Positions 19,698 to 31,376 of a stretch of DNA of 64,000 bases are shown in pieces (the stretch's first letter is position 1; each line of letters opens with the position of its first letter). The stretch lies in the NCBI GenBank assembly GCA_036250225.1, contig JAPZLL010000006.1, forward strand, positions 248,001 through 312,000, written 5' to 3'. This DNA comes from Cercophora sp. LCS_1. Lineage: Eukaryota; Ascomycota; Sordariomycetes; Sordariales; Lasiosphaeriaceae. The notes beneath the pieces were generated by a model. The model was not told the origin of the DNA. It saw nothing but the letters and a program-made list of their open reading frames with translations, and did not search any database. Both the position numbers and the translations under genes were made by a program.

Positions 19698-21889
19698 TGT
19701 CGCGCGCGCGTGTGTAGTTAATGGTTAATAAAAGAATATAGAATAGATTCCTGACGATATTCGAAGCAGCGGATGGACGTGCTTCACAGCCCAGACCGGC
19801 GCTCTCGATGAAAACACGGTTGCGAGACGAAATCGCGACCGAGCAAAATCTTTGCGCGCGAGCCGCAGGGGCCGGTTAGGAGGGAATGCTGGCTGAGGTA
19901 AATGCTGCTAGCAAATTGCGTGGGGGAGCACGTTAGCCGTCCGATCTGCAGGGAACAAAACGAATATGTAGAAGTGATGAAATGAAGGATATGCCTGGCT
20001 GCACCACGACGGCGAGTGCGATGATGGCCGGCGATGCGATGGCGAAGCTGATTCTGCTCTTCACCAGGCGCAATCTGTAATCAGTCTTGGGGAGGACGAG
20101 CGACAGATTGGGAGAAATGGCTGGGGGTCCTGGGGTAGAACCATGCGTCGCTGGCTTGATCGGGGGCCGACCGGGTACACTAAGACGGCTTAGCGTCGAG
20201 GATGAGTGCGACCACACGGGCCACCCTTTGCACAATGAGCGCTCGTCGCGAGGGCAGCCGGACACCTCACCCAACCGTGCCAGGCCGGCGTGTCGCACTG
20301 GTCGATTTGGGTTGCCTTCTCCCCACCAGGCAAACCATCGGGTTGCGGAGAGAGCATGGGTGGTGGCTCCCGTCTTCCCAAATTCGCGCCGCGCTTCCGT
20401 TGAGCTCTGGGCGAATTGGAGCCCACCAAGTTGCGCTCAAGGCGTTCCAGCTATCCCAGCCCGCTTTGCCTCCGACTTGACAGTGCACAGCGATGTGAAG
20501 TGTGAACGATGCGATGCGCTGGTCGGGCGCCGGCACGTCTGCCACCTGCCAATAAGATGCGAGACGTCAAGCCTGCCTCAGACGTGCGATTGATGGTCGT
20601 GAATGGCGTCTGGTGTCTGGTGCCAGAACAACAAGGCGCATGATTGGATGCTGATGCCACGTCCTGGAAGCCCCAAAAGTGAAACGGGCAGTCCGGGGAA
20701 GCAAAAGGGTGGGAGGATTGCTGCCCTACGAACCCATTTTCGAGGAGTTCCCCCGATGCAGACTCGATGAGCTTCCAATGCCCCTGAATTGACAACCGAA
20801 TACCATCGGCGGGGTAACGTTGGCCAGGAAGGGGCGATAACGATGGGCCACGCTGCGGCTCTGTGAACCGATGGCAGAGACTTCCTGTTCACCTCACTCA
20901 CCCACCCTCCATGATCGCCACGGAAAATGAGCGGTGAACATCAAGGTCTTGGCTCACCAAGGGGCTCCTCAGATGGCGCTCAGATGAATGCCCCAACGAC
21001 GGGAATGAAGGCAAATATAATATACCATGGAACATAGGAGAAAAGGATAGCTGCATCTGCACCCTGCAAGACATATTCCGACGAGTCTTTGACAATGGGT
21101 TCCTAGCTTCCAGACTAGCCATCGCAGTGCTTGTGCAGTGACTGTTCAAATCACCATCATCTTGGCACTGTTCAACGGCCAAGCCTTGATGACTAACTGT
21201 GACTAACGCACCCACCACCAGTTTGAGGGGCATGGCGATAGTGGCAGATATTGGCTGGAATGCCACCTCATCACGCGCACCTTGAGGTTTTCTGTCTGTC
21301 CCGCTTCCGACTACCCACAGCGTTGATTCCAGGTCTAGATGGAGAGTATCCGACCCAGCGGATAAAGGTACCTCAAAGCCCCAGGACTCCAGGTACCAAG
21401 CTGTGAAACCGGACAAGTTCGTGGACTTGCAACCTTTCTCGCCCAGGTGCCTGTCATGTCAGCATCAGCATCCACACCCACTGAATGTCCCGCTCCCATC
21501 TAGGTATGCGGGCAGCAATCGCGGGCCAAACGACAGCCCCTCGTCAGGCTGCCTTGTATTGCTGTGTTCCAGAAGTCGGCAGACTGTCCAATGAAGCATG
21601 ATTCAAAGGACCAAGCCGTAAATGCTGCGGCTGCAAGAGCACCCCACCGGCCGCCCCTCGGCCCCCCTGGCTTCCATCTGGTGGCCAGAGAAAAGTGGAC
21701 TGGTCCCCTCAAGCGCCCCTCTATCGGTCGCGGCCCCTCACCGATCCGTCCAGCCCAAATAAAAGCTTCCCGTCGTCATCTCTTCACCTCCGACTGAGCA
21801 CGAGAGCAGGAGACAAGACAACGCATCGTAGACCTCTCGATTGTCCCTAGAACACCCATAGCCGCCTCCGAGAGCCCCAATTGCCCGCC
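19698..21889. other. long intergenic region between divergent Bqt4-like and RhoGDI genes
   Basis: About 2.2 kb without a supported gene. The longest frame (20898-21416, minus, 172 aa) starts at a non-ATG codon, shows no domain and has a composition like shadow frames. The part just before 21890 is rich in CGCC/CTCC strings with an ATAAAAG box at 21758-21764, a plausible promoter for RhoGDI. Confidence 0.5.
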
Positions 21890-23812
21890 ATGACGAACCA
21901 CGACGACGACCTGCTGCCCGAGAACACCTCGGGCTACAAGATCTCCCAGCCCAAGCAGAGCTTGGCTGATTACCAGAAAATGGGTATGTCAACAGAGATT
22001 TCTGTTTTTCCAGATACTTGTAGTCATAGCCAAGCTTTGCGAAGCTTGGGCCAGCAAGCAAGACAAAACGAGGCCGTTGATGGCGGGGTACTTATACCTC
22101 CACCGCCCTGCCTGCCAGCAAGTGCTGTGCTGCTGGGTTGGTTCGGGTGATGGCTCTCAAAGATGGCAGTCGCGCTCTTCGTCCGAGCTTGCGTCCTCAT
22201 CTTGAATAACGCCCTTCCTGCCTCTTGTGGCTGCTGTCCTCTTGGTCCACACAAACATCCACTTGACGCCCATCCCATTCACTTCTTTACCATTCAACAA
22301 CCATTCTTCCGACCCACGGGGTTCCCGGCCCTCGAGGTTCTTGACGAGTCCCTTCCATTCGTTCACGTTCACTTCTTCGTTCTCTTCGACGGCCTCTGGT
22401 TACCACTTACACCATCAACTTCGTCCATCACTCCATTCGTTCCACATCCAGTTCCGACACCTTTGCGCGCTCCGCTCTCGACTGCCGATGATAGACCACT
22501 GCCAAACTTGTCTTCTCGGCCTGTTAGACTTGTCAGAGTCAGACAGCGACAGCGAAACAAACAAAGACCAAGACCCTGTCGCCATCCTTTCAAGTCTCCC
22601 AGTTCTTTGAGGTACTTTCAAGATGGATAGCGACGCAGAGGGCAAGAAGTCTGCCACTCGGATTCGCTTCGCAGAGCCGCTTCACCCTGTGGAGAATGAT
22701 CAGGACGGAGAGCGCGGCCGCCCTCGCGCCGCGACCCTCCCTGGTCGTCCCTATGGCGCGCTCCCCAGAGCTCTGGAAGGTGTTGTTGGGGGTCCCGAGC
22801 AGGGCATCCTGAAGACCCCATACAAGCGCTACGGCTCCCCGTACCCTGGCGTCTACAGCAGTGTTGAGGACTCTGAGGTCGAGGAGGATGGAAAGACGGT
22901 TCTGGTGTCCATCAACAAGATGACTTTGCGCCAAGAGCGCTTGATTCAGCGACGTCACACTAATGATGGGGTTGTCACTAACAACGGGGTTGTTGCAGAC
23001 CAGGAGGACGAGTCTCTCCAGCGCTACAAGGAGTCTCTGGGTCTCGGTGGCGGCGGCAAGGACCTGTCTGATCCCAATGACCCTCGCGTCTGCATCATCT
23101 ACGCCCTGTCGCTCATCTCCGAGGGCCGCGATCCTGTCGTTGTCGACCTTTCCAGCCCAGGCAGCGAGACAACCCTCAAGGACAAGCCGTTCAAGATCAA
23201 GGAGGGCGCCAAGTTCACCATGACGGCCAAGTTCAAGGTGCAGCACGAGATCCTGAGCGGCCTCCACTACGTCCAGGTCATCAAGCGCAAGGGTGTGAGA
23301 ATCCCTGGCGGCAAGACCAGCGAGATGATCGTGAGTTTACATGACAAACTGCATTCTTGTTTGACAAAGGCTAACACACAAACTAGGGAAGCTTCCCCCC
23401 GAACACGGAGAAGAACCCAGTCTACGAGAAGAAGTGTAAGTCGCTTCCGAACATCGTCAAACAAAGCCCTTGTCGTTAGGGCTTCGCCGGCCGGCACCTG
23501 TCAATCGTTTACATACCCCTTATTCTCTTAAATACCCGGCGCCGCGTTATACCCAGATTCTGGAGTCTCGAGGCCTGATTGTCACCCCTTTTGCATACTA
23601 CCGGCATCTACATTTTCCTTTTCCGCCGGCGCCACCCTTTGATCCCCATCTCCCTGTTGGCCGTAAACTAACAAGCCCCAGTTGCCGAGGAAGAGGCCCC
23701 CAGCGGCATGCTCGCCCGCGGCCACTACACTGCGACTTCTTCCTTCGTCGACGATGACAAGAAGACTCACCTCCAGTTCGAGTGGAGCTTCGACATCGCC
23801 AAGGACTGGTGA
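21890..23812 (+). CDS. rdi1: Rho GDP-dissociation inhibitor (RhoGDI)
   Basis: This protein extracts prenylated Rho GTPases from membranes and holds them inactive in the cytosol. Four exons, 21890-21983, 22999-23330, 23387-23435 and 23682-23812, give 201 aa, the normal size. The N-terminal regulatory arm reads SGYKISQPKQSLADYQKM and joins at Met-Asp to DQEDESLQRYKESLGLG. The immunoglobulin-like C-terminal fold shows VCIIYALSLISEGRDPVVVD, the lysine-rich FKIKEGAKFTMTAKFKV, GLHYVQVIKRKGVRIPG, SFPPNTEKNPVYEKK and the terminal LQFEWSFDIAKDW. Intron 1 is 1015 nt, about 20 times the local norm, and contains an in-frame open stretch described separately. Intron 3 (246 nt) has an ACTAACA branch point. 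The start is fixed by family alignment. Confidence 0.95.
22623..22998 (+). other. candidate alternative first exon of RhoGDI (long N-terminus)
   Basis: Inside RhoGDI intron 1, an ATG at 22623 opens a frame of 125 codons without a stop that runs straight through the exon-2 acceptor (22997-22998) in the same frame as RhoGDI. It would give a 295-aa form. The sequence has normal, non-repetitive composition and a motif EQGILKTPYKRYGSPYPG preceded by ATRIRFAEPLHPV. That resembles the RF.E...GILK.P short motif seen in disordered N-termini of other fungal proteins, recalled rather than searched. The later part (SINKMTLRQERLIQRRHTN) is predicted helical and basic. Alternatives are a remnant of another gene, or chance. 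Confidence 0.55.
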
Positions 23813-24500
23813 TTTCGCTCTCCCACGGCTGACCCCGACACCGCAAGCGACTTGTCCTTCTTTCCCCATTGCCCTTTCCCCCATCTTCCCCGTTTCCCGT
23901 TAATAACGAAACGACGACGATAACCATTCCCTTTCACCACTTCCAAGGATTCACTAACTCCTCGATTTTTGGGGGGGAGAAGAGAGAAAGAGTGGAAAAA
24001 TAGAAGCACCGGTGTGCGTTGGATTTGAGCGTTTTCTCGGTTTTTTCCCTTTTGTCTTTGGGGGAGGACAAAAAAACAGGAGGTGCTAGTGGTTGGGGTG
24101 ATCAATGATTGCGCACATGACTGCTTGTTTTTAGTTCATGAATCACGACGTGACGAACCAGCATTTGATGCCACATGATGTCTGGTTCTTTGGCCGCGTG
24201 AAAAGTAGTTCCAAGGTGCGATTTTGCGGATGACATGTCGGCGCTTGGCAGTGCCAGACTTCTTTTTTGCTTTCTGCTTCGTTGAGCGTAAGGACAGGGC
24301 AGACCGAAGTCCTAAAACCGACTGGAAGCGAGGAAATGTACTTGATGTTTCGTGTCATCATCTATCATAATAGGCCAAAGCCCACCCAGTAATCCACAAG
24401 CACTCGCTGCCCTCCAATCCTCGCCCACTCCAACCCAAATAGACACCCGTCACCTAATCCGAGGTCCCTAGACCTGATAATCCATCCCCCAAGCAACGCT
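23813..24500. other. intergenic between convergent genes
   Basis: This is 3' flank of RhoGDI and of PPG1, which converge. It contains a G-run followed by purine-rich sequence at 23970-24000 and AT-rich patches, but no supported gene. Confidence 0.5.
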
Positions 24501-25643
24501 CTATAAAAAGTAGTCTGGCAACGCTCCGTTCTCCCCTGCTTTCTCGCCGCCCGGCTGCAGATCCTTGTGCTGGTCGTTCTCCGGCGCGGCGGCAAACACA
24601 TTAAAAAAGCGCTCGCCCGTATCGCTGACCTCGAGCACGCTGGCCATGTTGCCGCAGCGGTAGCAATAATTGGGGGCGCTCCATACTGTGCTAAGCCGGT
24701 CGTCGTACAACACCTGGTAACCCTCCTGACAGAGCTGGTGGGCTCGCAGGATATGGTTCATGTTGTTGACCGCAAGAAACTTCTTGACAACTTGTGCTCC
24801 AAACGTGTAGCCCGCGCCGCGAGGGGATAGACTAAACTCGTCGCGTTCGGGGTCGGGGTCTGACCAGACGAGATCGGCCATGGGGCCTTCGTGGGGAATT
24901 TCGCGGAAGCGGTCGATGATTTTGATCTGGTCGATCGAGTGGATGGATGGTGAAAGGCCTGGGTATGTCAGTCACGAGGGTAAACATGGGGTCAAAAGGG
25001 GCTCGTACCACCGTGGACGCAGAATATTTGGTCGTTGATGACGACGCTGAGGGTGAGAAAGTCAAACATGTCGGTAAAGTAGTGCCATACGTTGGCGTTT
25101 CCGTATTTTCGGGAGCACTCTGTATAGAACCCGTAGGACTGTGTAACACCTCGGGACTCGTGATTTCCTCGGATCAAATGAACGCGGTTGGGGTATCTCA
25201 GTTTTAAACAGACAAGGAGAGAAATTGTTTCGACACTAAACATGCCGCGATCGACGTAGTCGCCTAGCTCCTGGTGTCAAAACGGTTGTCCTGGCATGAA
25301 GTCTGTGATGGCTATGCCCACTCACCTAAGAATAGGTAGTTGGTGTCGGGGCAGTACCCGCCAATTTTGAATATTTCTATCAAGTCGAAGAACTGGCCGT
25401 GGATGTCGCCGACAACGGTGACTGGAGCGCGGACGTGGACAACATTGCTCTCGCGCATCAGCAGCTCTTTCGTCTTTGCGCATATCGCCTCGATGACCGA
25501 CTCGGCCAGCAATTCCTTCTTGTACAGTCGCGAAATGCATTCGTCGAGGTCGACCGAAGCTGTTGGGAGCTGCCGTTAGCCTGGAACGTGGAGGGGAGCG
25601 GGGCAGATGGGAGATAAGCAAACTGACAAGGAAGGGCGGGCAT
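24501..25643 (-). CDS. ppg1: PP2A-like serine/threonine phosphatase PPG1
   Basis: Four exons, 25643-25628, 25559-25326, 25263-25009 and 24958-24501, give 320 aa. Exon 1 is a 16-nt micro-exon (MPALP plus one base) with an unusual GTCAGT donor; the rest is well supported. All metallophosphatase motifs are present: VVGDIHGQF, LGDYVDRG (rebuilt by the exon 2/3 join), RGNHES, CVHGG (at the exon 3/4 join) and WSAPNYCYRCGN. PPG1 rather than PP4, PP6 or PP2A is indicated by MADLVWSDPD, DEFSLSPRGAGYTFG and MNHILRAHQLCQEGY. The C-terminus PDYFL is the methylatable PP2A-type tail. The yeast homologue acts in a STRIPAK-like (Far) complex and in glycogen control. The tail after APEND is much shorter than in yeast Ppg1. 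Confidence 0.92.
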
Positions 25644-27934
25644 CTTGTGCTAGAAAAAGGGGACGGTCAGGCGGCGGCAGATCACGCAATGCGACCAAGA
25701 TTGCTGCTTCTCCCGGCTCGAGTGGTGTCAACTGTTGTAGTTTGGAGATTGCGAACCACCATATTCGGAGAGCTGGGCGGCTGTCACATCGGGTACCGAA
25801 GTCGGGGAAGGCGAAAAACGGTGCGGCGATCACTGGTAAAGTTCGCGATGGTGTTGGACGACCTTGCGATAGCTATGCGACACGGAGATGTCTGCCATGG
25901 AGCATCCCCTAGCCTCTTGCCGCTCGAGGTTTTCGTCAGAAGGCCGTTGGAAGCTCCCTCTGACAAATGGCAGGCTTCGCGCTTCAGCGCTGAAGGACAT
26001 GCGCTGTGGTTGGCTCGGCTGAACATCGGCGCTCCGAAATGCTCTTTGCCGCCCCAGGCGAAACCTTATCGTTGTCGATAAGGCCACTTCTTCGAGGCGG
26101 CTCGGATCCACGTGCCCGAAAAACCCCGCCCCACCTGGCATCATGGCTTTTTGTTCAAAAGCAGCCCTCTTCCCACCCGGACTGTTCATTGCTCTTCCCT
26201 CTGTGCTCCTCCCCTCCGTCCATGCCGCCCTCCCACCACTTTTGAGAGCCGTTTCGCTCGTTGCCCGCCAGACCCCTTCGCTTACGTTGCAGATTGCTCT
26301 CGTTTCCACGTTTGCGCTGGTCCGTCATTTGTCAGTTTCAGCATTCCGCAGCGGACAGAACGGACCATCTGCTGGTTCGGGTCTTGTGCCTCGGCTTGAT
26401 GTTGGAGGTCCATTTCTTTGCTGTCCAGTTCATCGTTGCTTTCTGTCTCTTGAGATCTCGTCTCAACCCAGCCAAACCGCCACCGGCCTCAGGAGCCCAG
26501 CCTTGTCAAGCTGTGGGTATCGGTTTTCCGGTCGCGGTCCGAAAGTGCCAGTCTGGCAGCAATGGGGATGGACACCACCTCATGGGATTGCGGTTTCATC
26601 GAGCCATCCATCTTACCTGTTCTTTCTTTTTCATCAACCTCGCGTTGCCTACTCAGGCCGCTTGAGGGTTTCATCAGAATTAGACACAGCTCGGGGAAAC
26701 TACTCCCATGCCCAATACCAACATCAACTTCAGTTGAATATAGTGTCGCATACTCTGCGATCTCCCTCGGGAGCATCTTTCGTTGATTCCTGCTGCTTTC
26801 ATCGTCCCTGACATGCCACGGACTATCCCTGCCCAACCGTGAGAATGCGGTCACGCCTGCGTTCATCTCCAAAGCACATAGATGCCATAGCACGCTGCAG
26901 TCAAAGACGACTGAATCCTTCGGAGGTTTCTGAGCCTCGGATGCACAGCAATTTCCCTTTGACAAGCGCCGATGTGTCTTTCGCTGTGGCCAAGTTGCCC
27001 TGCGGATGGGCATCACTCACGTGACCCAAGCGTCAGCTCACCCCACCTTCTTCCGTGGCGGCTGAACGCCCGAGCGTTGAGGCTCGTTCAACCTCTGAAT
27101 TTTGGTTGAGTTTGAGAGCCGCCACATCGACCAAACAGGACGAGATTCGATTGTCCTCCCTTCGATCGCCGCTGAAGAGTCGGCTCCCAGAACCGTCAAG
27201 TGTCAAGAATCTGTCAGCGACTGCAGCATTCTTGATGACGCCAAGTATCTACCATTCCACACGACTGGCAGAGGAGGATCGTGTTTGCGACCGGCTCGTC
27301 GCATCTCAAACTCAAAGCCCCCGTCTTCGTCGCGGACCGGCATTACCTGGCTGCGCACCCCACCAACATCAGCATTCCATTGTCTTGGGATATCCCAAGT
27401 GTCAGGTTTGACAGCTCTGGACAGCACCGGATAGCAAGGCCACACAAGGACGTTGTCTGTCAGACAAGCAGAGAGTGGCCACATCGCAGCCGCCTCGTTT
27501 GTTGTCAACAGCCGCAACCCAAGGGCCCATTGCATCAGCACTCAGATCACCTGGGATTCTCGACCGTGGGCGCGCTGCCCGCTGGGAAGCTGAGCTCTGG
27601 AGTTCTGTGCCTGGTGTTCAGCATCCATTGGACCCTTGATCCAGGCGTTGTTGCTGGTGCGCGACTTGGTCACTGTTTCGGTCTTTGATCGTCGTGGGAT
27701 TACTCTACTTGCATGTTGAACAGGGCCTGCACAGAAAAGTTCCGGAATATTCTTATTGTCGTCTTGTCAATGCCAGCGGGTTGGGCTTTGGGTGACTTCA
27801 GATCGATTTGGACGCCGGTGCGCCCCACTATCAACGTCCCAACGCCCCTCATCTGTCACAACCGGTTCTCACCGGGGTGACTGAATATTTATTCGCCCCA
27901 CGACCCCTCCTTTCTCCCTCCTCACGCAACCAAC
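25644..27934. other. long intergenic region upstream of the CCHC gene
   Basis: About 2.3 kb between divergently transcribed PPG1 and the zinc-knuckle gene. Long overlapping frames exist on both strands (for example 26143-26811 +, 222 aa, and 26489-27016 -, 175 aa) but show no domain or coding-like bias. The last 60 bases hold a TATTTATT string at 27887-27894 and C-rich leader sequence before the ATG at 27935. Confidence 0.5.
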
Positions 27935-30387
27935 ATGGCAAATCAATCCGGACAAGAAGCTAGGTGCTACAACTGCGGTGAGACTGGCCATTGGGTCGTT
28001 GCATGCCCTGAGCCCACTAGGAATAAGCCAGCGTGAGTATTCCTTGGTCTCTTTGCCATGCTTACATTATGGCTGACATGTCATTTCAGGGGCCTCGAGC
28101 GGTGGCAGTCAGAACAGCACCAACAAAGCCAAGCGGCGGCGGAGCGTCATCATGGCCCTGGTCACGAGAGAAGAGGACCCATTGTGACCCGGTACCCGCC
28201 GCCTCCGAGCCACTTCCCTCCGAGATACGGCGCGGCCCCGTTACCCCAAGGCCCTCCTCCGGGTCCTCCTCCGGCCCTCCCTCCAGGTTATGCTCCTCCG
28301 GGTTATGCTCCGCCGAGCTATTCACCACCGCCGCCACCTGGCTACGGCGGACAACCCTTCGTCCCTCCGCCACCACCACCGCCGCCGCAGTATGGTGGAC
28401 AGTTCCCACATGCACCAGCCCCAGGCCCCCCGCCACACCAGTACAGCCAGCCTCCTGTCAGTCAGCCTCCTGTCGGCTACAGCCAACCTCCCTTCCATGG
28501 AGGATATCAACCACCCCCTCCAGCCCCACCTTACTACCCTGGCGCCGCTATCCCTCCGCCTCCACCTGCTTTCCCGCAGGGTGGTTACCCGCCCCAGCAG
28601 TTCGGCGCGCCTCCCCCGCCCCCACCTCCCCAGTATGGAATGGCTCCTGCTCCCCCTCCGCCCGCAGTCGGCCAGTATCCTGCCCCCTTCCCTCCCAGTG
28701 CGCCACCTCCGCCGCCACAGGCGCGACAGTTCCCTCTTGGCCCACCCCCGCATGTGTCTGGGCCGATAAGCGCGAGCCCGCCCTCGATGCTCCCAGCGAT
28801 CCCAGGTCGCCCACCCAACCTCCCTCCTCGACCACCGCCGCCGGTGAACCAGAACCAGAACCAACCTGGCAACCGCGGCAGACATGGTCGTCACCGTGAA
28901 CGGCGCTCTAAGGGAGACCGGAACCGGGCAAACCAAGAGGGTTCCACTAGGGGTGGCAACCGGAACGAGAGACGTCAGGACCGCCAAGATCGCCCAGATC
29001 GCCCAGACCGTCAAGACCGCCAAAACGGCCAGCCTAGAAGGGATCGGGGCGATAGAAACAGGTCACGGCAATCTGCAGCCGTCAACAGGCAGGATGAGGA
29101 AAGGCCCGTGGCCCATGACGTTGCAGAGGGGAACGAGGCGCAAGAGATGCCACAGAGGGAGATACGCGGGCAGCCCGAGCCGCGAGGGGACCAAGATCAA
29201 GAAGACAAGGATTCGAACTTCATTGACGGGTTCGACATAACGTCCGAGTCTGACATGAAGCTCATTTTCACCGACCATGAGACGAAAAACGCCGATCCTG
29301 TGGGGATCCCTCTTCCAGCCGAGTACTCAGACGCTCCAACGATCCCTCCGGCGTATGATGCCAAGTGCATCAAATCCCAGTACTTCAACGAAGACAACGT
29401 CGAAGAGTTTGTCGCTCCCATTCGATCAACGCCTAGGTGGTCAAAGGCTCGATGGGAGCTAGAGTTTAAGAAGTTTCCGGGCATGAAGAGCAAGCGGTTC
29501 CCCGAGTCCGATATCGATTATGACGTATACGAACCCCCGACTCCTCTTTCGCCCTCTGCTAAGATCAAAATGCCGCCTCGTTTCGTGGTCGAACGTCCTG
29601 CAACCCAGACCCCGTCAAACGACAAAGGCAAAGAAGAGGATTCTCGAAGCAACCAAGGCAGCTTCTCTCGTGCCCGCTCGCCTGACTGGAGTCTGTATCA
29701 TGGCACATCATCGGACCGCCGCGACATGGAAAGCTCCAGTACCCGTAAATTTGCCAAGCGCTCCCGCGACCCCTCACGCGAAGACTTTGACCGCAGTGGT
29801 CGAGACTCGAAGCGACCCCGCGCGCCCGACACGCAGCGCGACGAAAGGCGTGACAACCACAGCCGTGCACACTCGTCCGCCCGCAGCCCGAGGCCCAACG
29901 CCGAGAACGCGTGGTCCCCCCAGCTCGGCGAGAGTGGCGGCAGAGGCCGCGGCAGCAGCCAGTACCTGGACGTGCGCAACGATGACAAGTCGTCATCGTC
30001 GCGAGACGAGAGAGCGGCGTACGGCAGCATGCGTCATGACAGCGGCTACCATAGTGGGCAGTCGCAAGACAAGGCGCGTCCGTCGCAGCGAAAAGGCCGC
30101 CAGGGTTCGCACCAGAGGCGCCGTTCGCCCTCGCAGAGTCGCAGTCGCAGCCGCGCCCCCTCAACGGCAGACGGAAGCCGGAGCCGCTCACGCAGCGAAT
30201 CCCCGCTCACCGGCTTCGAGGCCGAGCTGTTGGGCTACGCCGTGGACGACGAGGAGCCAGAAGAAAAGCCAAAGCCAAAGCCAAAGCCAGCAGTCAAGAG
30301 GCCCCAGGTCGCCTCGGCATATGGGTATGCCCCTTTCGCCTGTAGTATTCTTTTTGTTGCTGACATTTTCACAGCCGTCGTTGGTGA
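27935..30387 (+). CDS. CCHC zinc-knuckle, proline-rich and RS/RD-rich probable RNA-binding protein
   Basis: Exons 27935-28032, 28090-30324 and 30375-30387 give 781 aa. Exon 1 carries one zinc knuckle, CYNCGETGHWVVAC (C-X2-C-X4-H-X4-C). Residues about 60-270 are almost pure proline, tyrosine, glycine and glutamine (GQPFVPPPPPPPPQYGGQFP). Next comes an Arg/Asp repeat (DRQDRPDRPDRQDRQ), then an acidic and mixed segment with conserved-looking blocks (FIDGFDITSESDMKLIFTDH, SQYFNEDNVEEFVAPIRSTP, RWELEFKKFPGM), then RS-type repeats (SRSRSRAPSTADGSRSRSRS) and TGFEAELLGYAVDDEEP. Splicing the last 50-nt intron (GTATGC...TTCACAG) ends the protein in ASAYGRRW. Without splicing the frame runs to 30451. 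A role in pre-mRNA processing is inferred. Confidence 0.85.
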
Positions 30388-31223
30388 TATGCGTCAACTG
30401 CTTACGCCGCGGCCGGTTGACCTGGCTAACGACATCCAAGCGCAAAGCTAAACCGCCGAGAAGGGGTTTGCTCATGTATTATGATGGAAACGGATTTTTT
30501 CTGCAGACTGCAAGGGGATGGTGGATAGTGCAGCGCATTTTCGGCATGGAGTTCTGAGCATTAGACAGGTTGGCACGCTCCAACCAGGTCCTTATCGGCG
30601 TTCCGAGAGTAGGCGCAGCGACGAGCATTTTCGAAAAGGCGGAGTCTCTGATCTGAGCTATCTCATAGGGGTAGTAAGAGACGTGTAGGAATCATGCGCT
30701 GGGAAGCAACTTTCTTTGGTTGTGGCAAGGCGTTTAGGGCAGACAGGGGTACGTCCCATGGACATAAAGCACTGGTAGGTAGTCTTAATTTCGAGATACA
30801 AGCCAGTAAGCCTATTAGTTGTGTCCTTTGTACTGGTGACTATGCTGCTGCGCGCCTGCACGCCTCTGTGACGGGCACCAAACACCACGAGGAACAGCTA
30901 CAGGGACGAGGACATTAATTTGGCCCGAGGAGATTAGAGTAGTAGGTGTGAAGTTGGAGGGAACGGAGTAGGGAACAGGGGACGAAAATCAGAAGGAAAA
31001 AGGGTGAGGATGATGAAAGGGTGGGCGGTTGTAAAGCTTTGGGGTACGGGCGTTTGATGAGGCAGGTTGTGCCTTCTTGTTTGAAATATCCATTCTCAAG
31101 GTTTACCTAGCAGACCCGAAACAAGCGTTCTTGGGCGTACCCATCTTTTCTTTCTGGAGTTGGAACACTTGCATAGATAGACCTTGAGAAGAGGATAAAC
31201 GTTGCAAAACTGAACGACAGGGC
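30388..31223. other. intergenic, 3' of the CCHC gene
   Basis: No supported gene. This is mixed-composition 3' flank that ends just before the A run at 31224-31230, the terminator end of the pol III-like element on the other strand. Confidence 0.5.
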
Positions 31224-31376
31224 AAAAAAATGCAAAAGCTCAGGCCCGGTCGACCCTTGGCGCTGGCAACCAGGCCACCAAGTAGGAATCGAACCTGGGA
31301 CCTTACGAAGACCGTGCGACGGTTTCTGGTTGACGTGTGTGCAAGGCGATGCCTACTACCACTCGGCCAAGACGTC
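31224..31376 (-). ncRNA. tRNA-derived pol III element (A box, B box, T-run); SINE-like or unknown ncRNA
   Basis: Read on the minus strand, 31369-31359 is TGGCCGAGTGG, a perfect pol III A box of the class II (Leu/Ser) tRNA D-arm type, and 31295-31285 is GGTTCGATTCC, a perfect B box. They are 63 nt apart. A run of seven T (31230-31224) follows about 55 nt after the B box, a pol III terminator. It does not fold as a tRNA: the seven bases before the A box do not pair with those after the T-arm, and the T stem has only three pairs. So it is more likely a tRNA-derived short interspersed element or a stand-alone pol III RNA of about 150 nt. A degenerate tRNA gene is also possible. Confidence 0.55.

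Noticed and set aside
20898..21416. 172-codon minus-strand frame
   Set aside because: It starts at a non-ATG codon, has no recognisable domain, and lies in a gap with equally long shadow frames.
26143..26811. 222-codon + strand frame in the PPG1-CCHC gap
   Set aside because: It begins with an ATG but shows no domain, no splice pattern, and overlaps a 175-codon opposite frame. Not enough to call a gene.
28322..29023. 233-codon minus-strand frame opposite the proline-rich part of the CCHC gene
   Set aside because: Composition artefact (Arg/Trp/Gly-rich) of proline codons on the coding strand.
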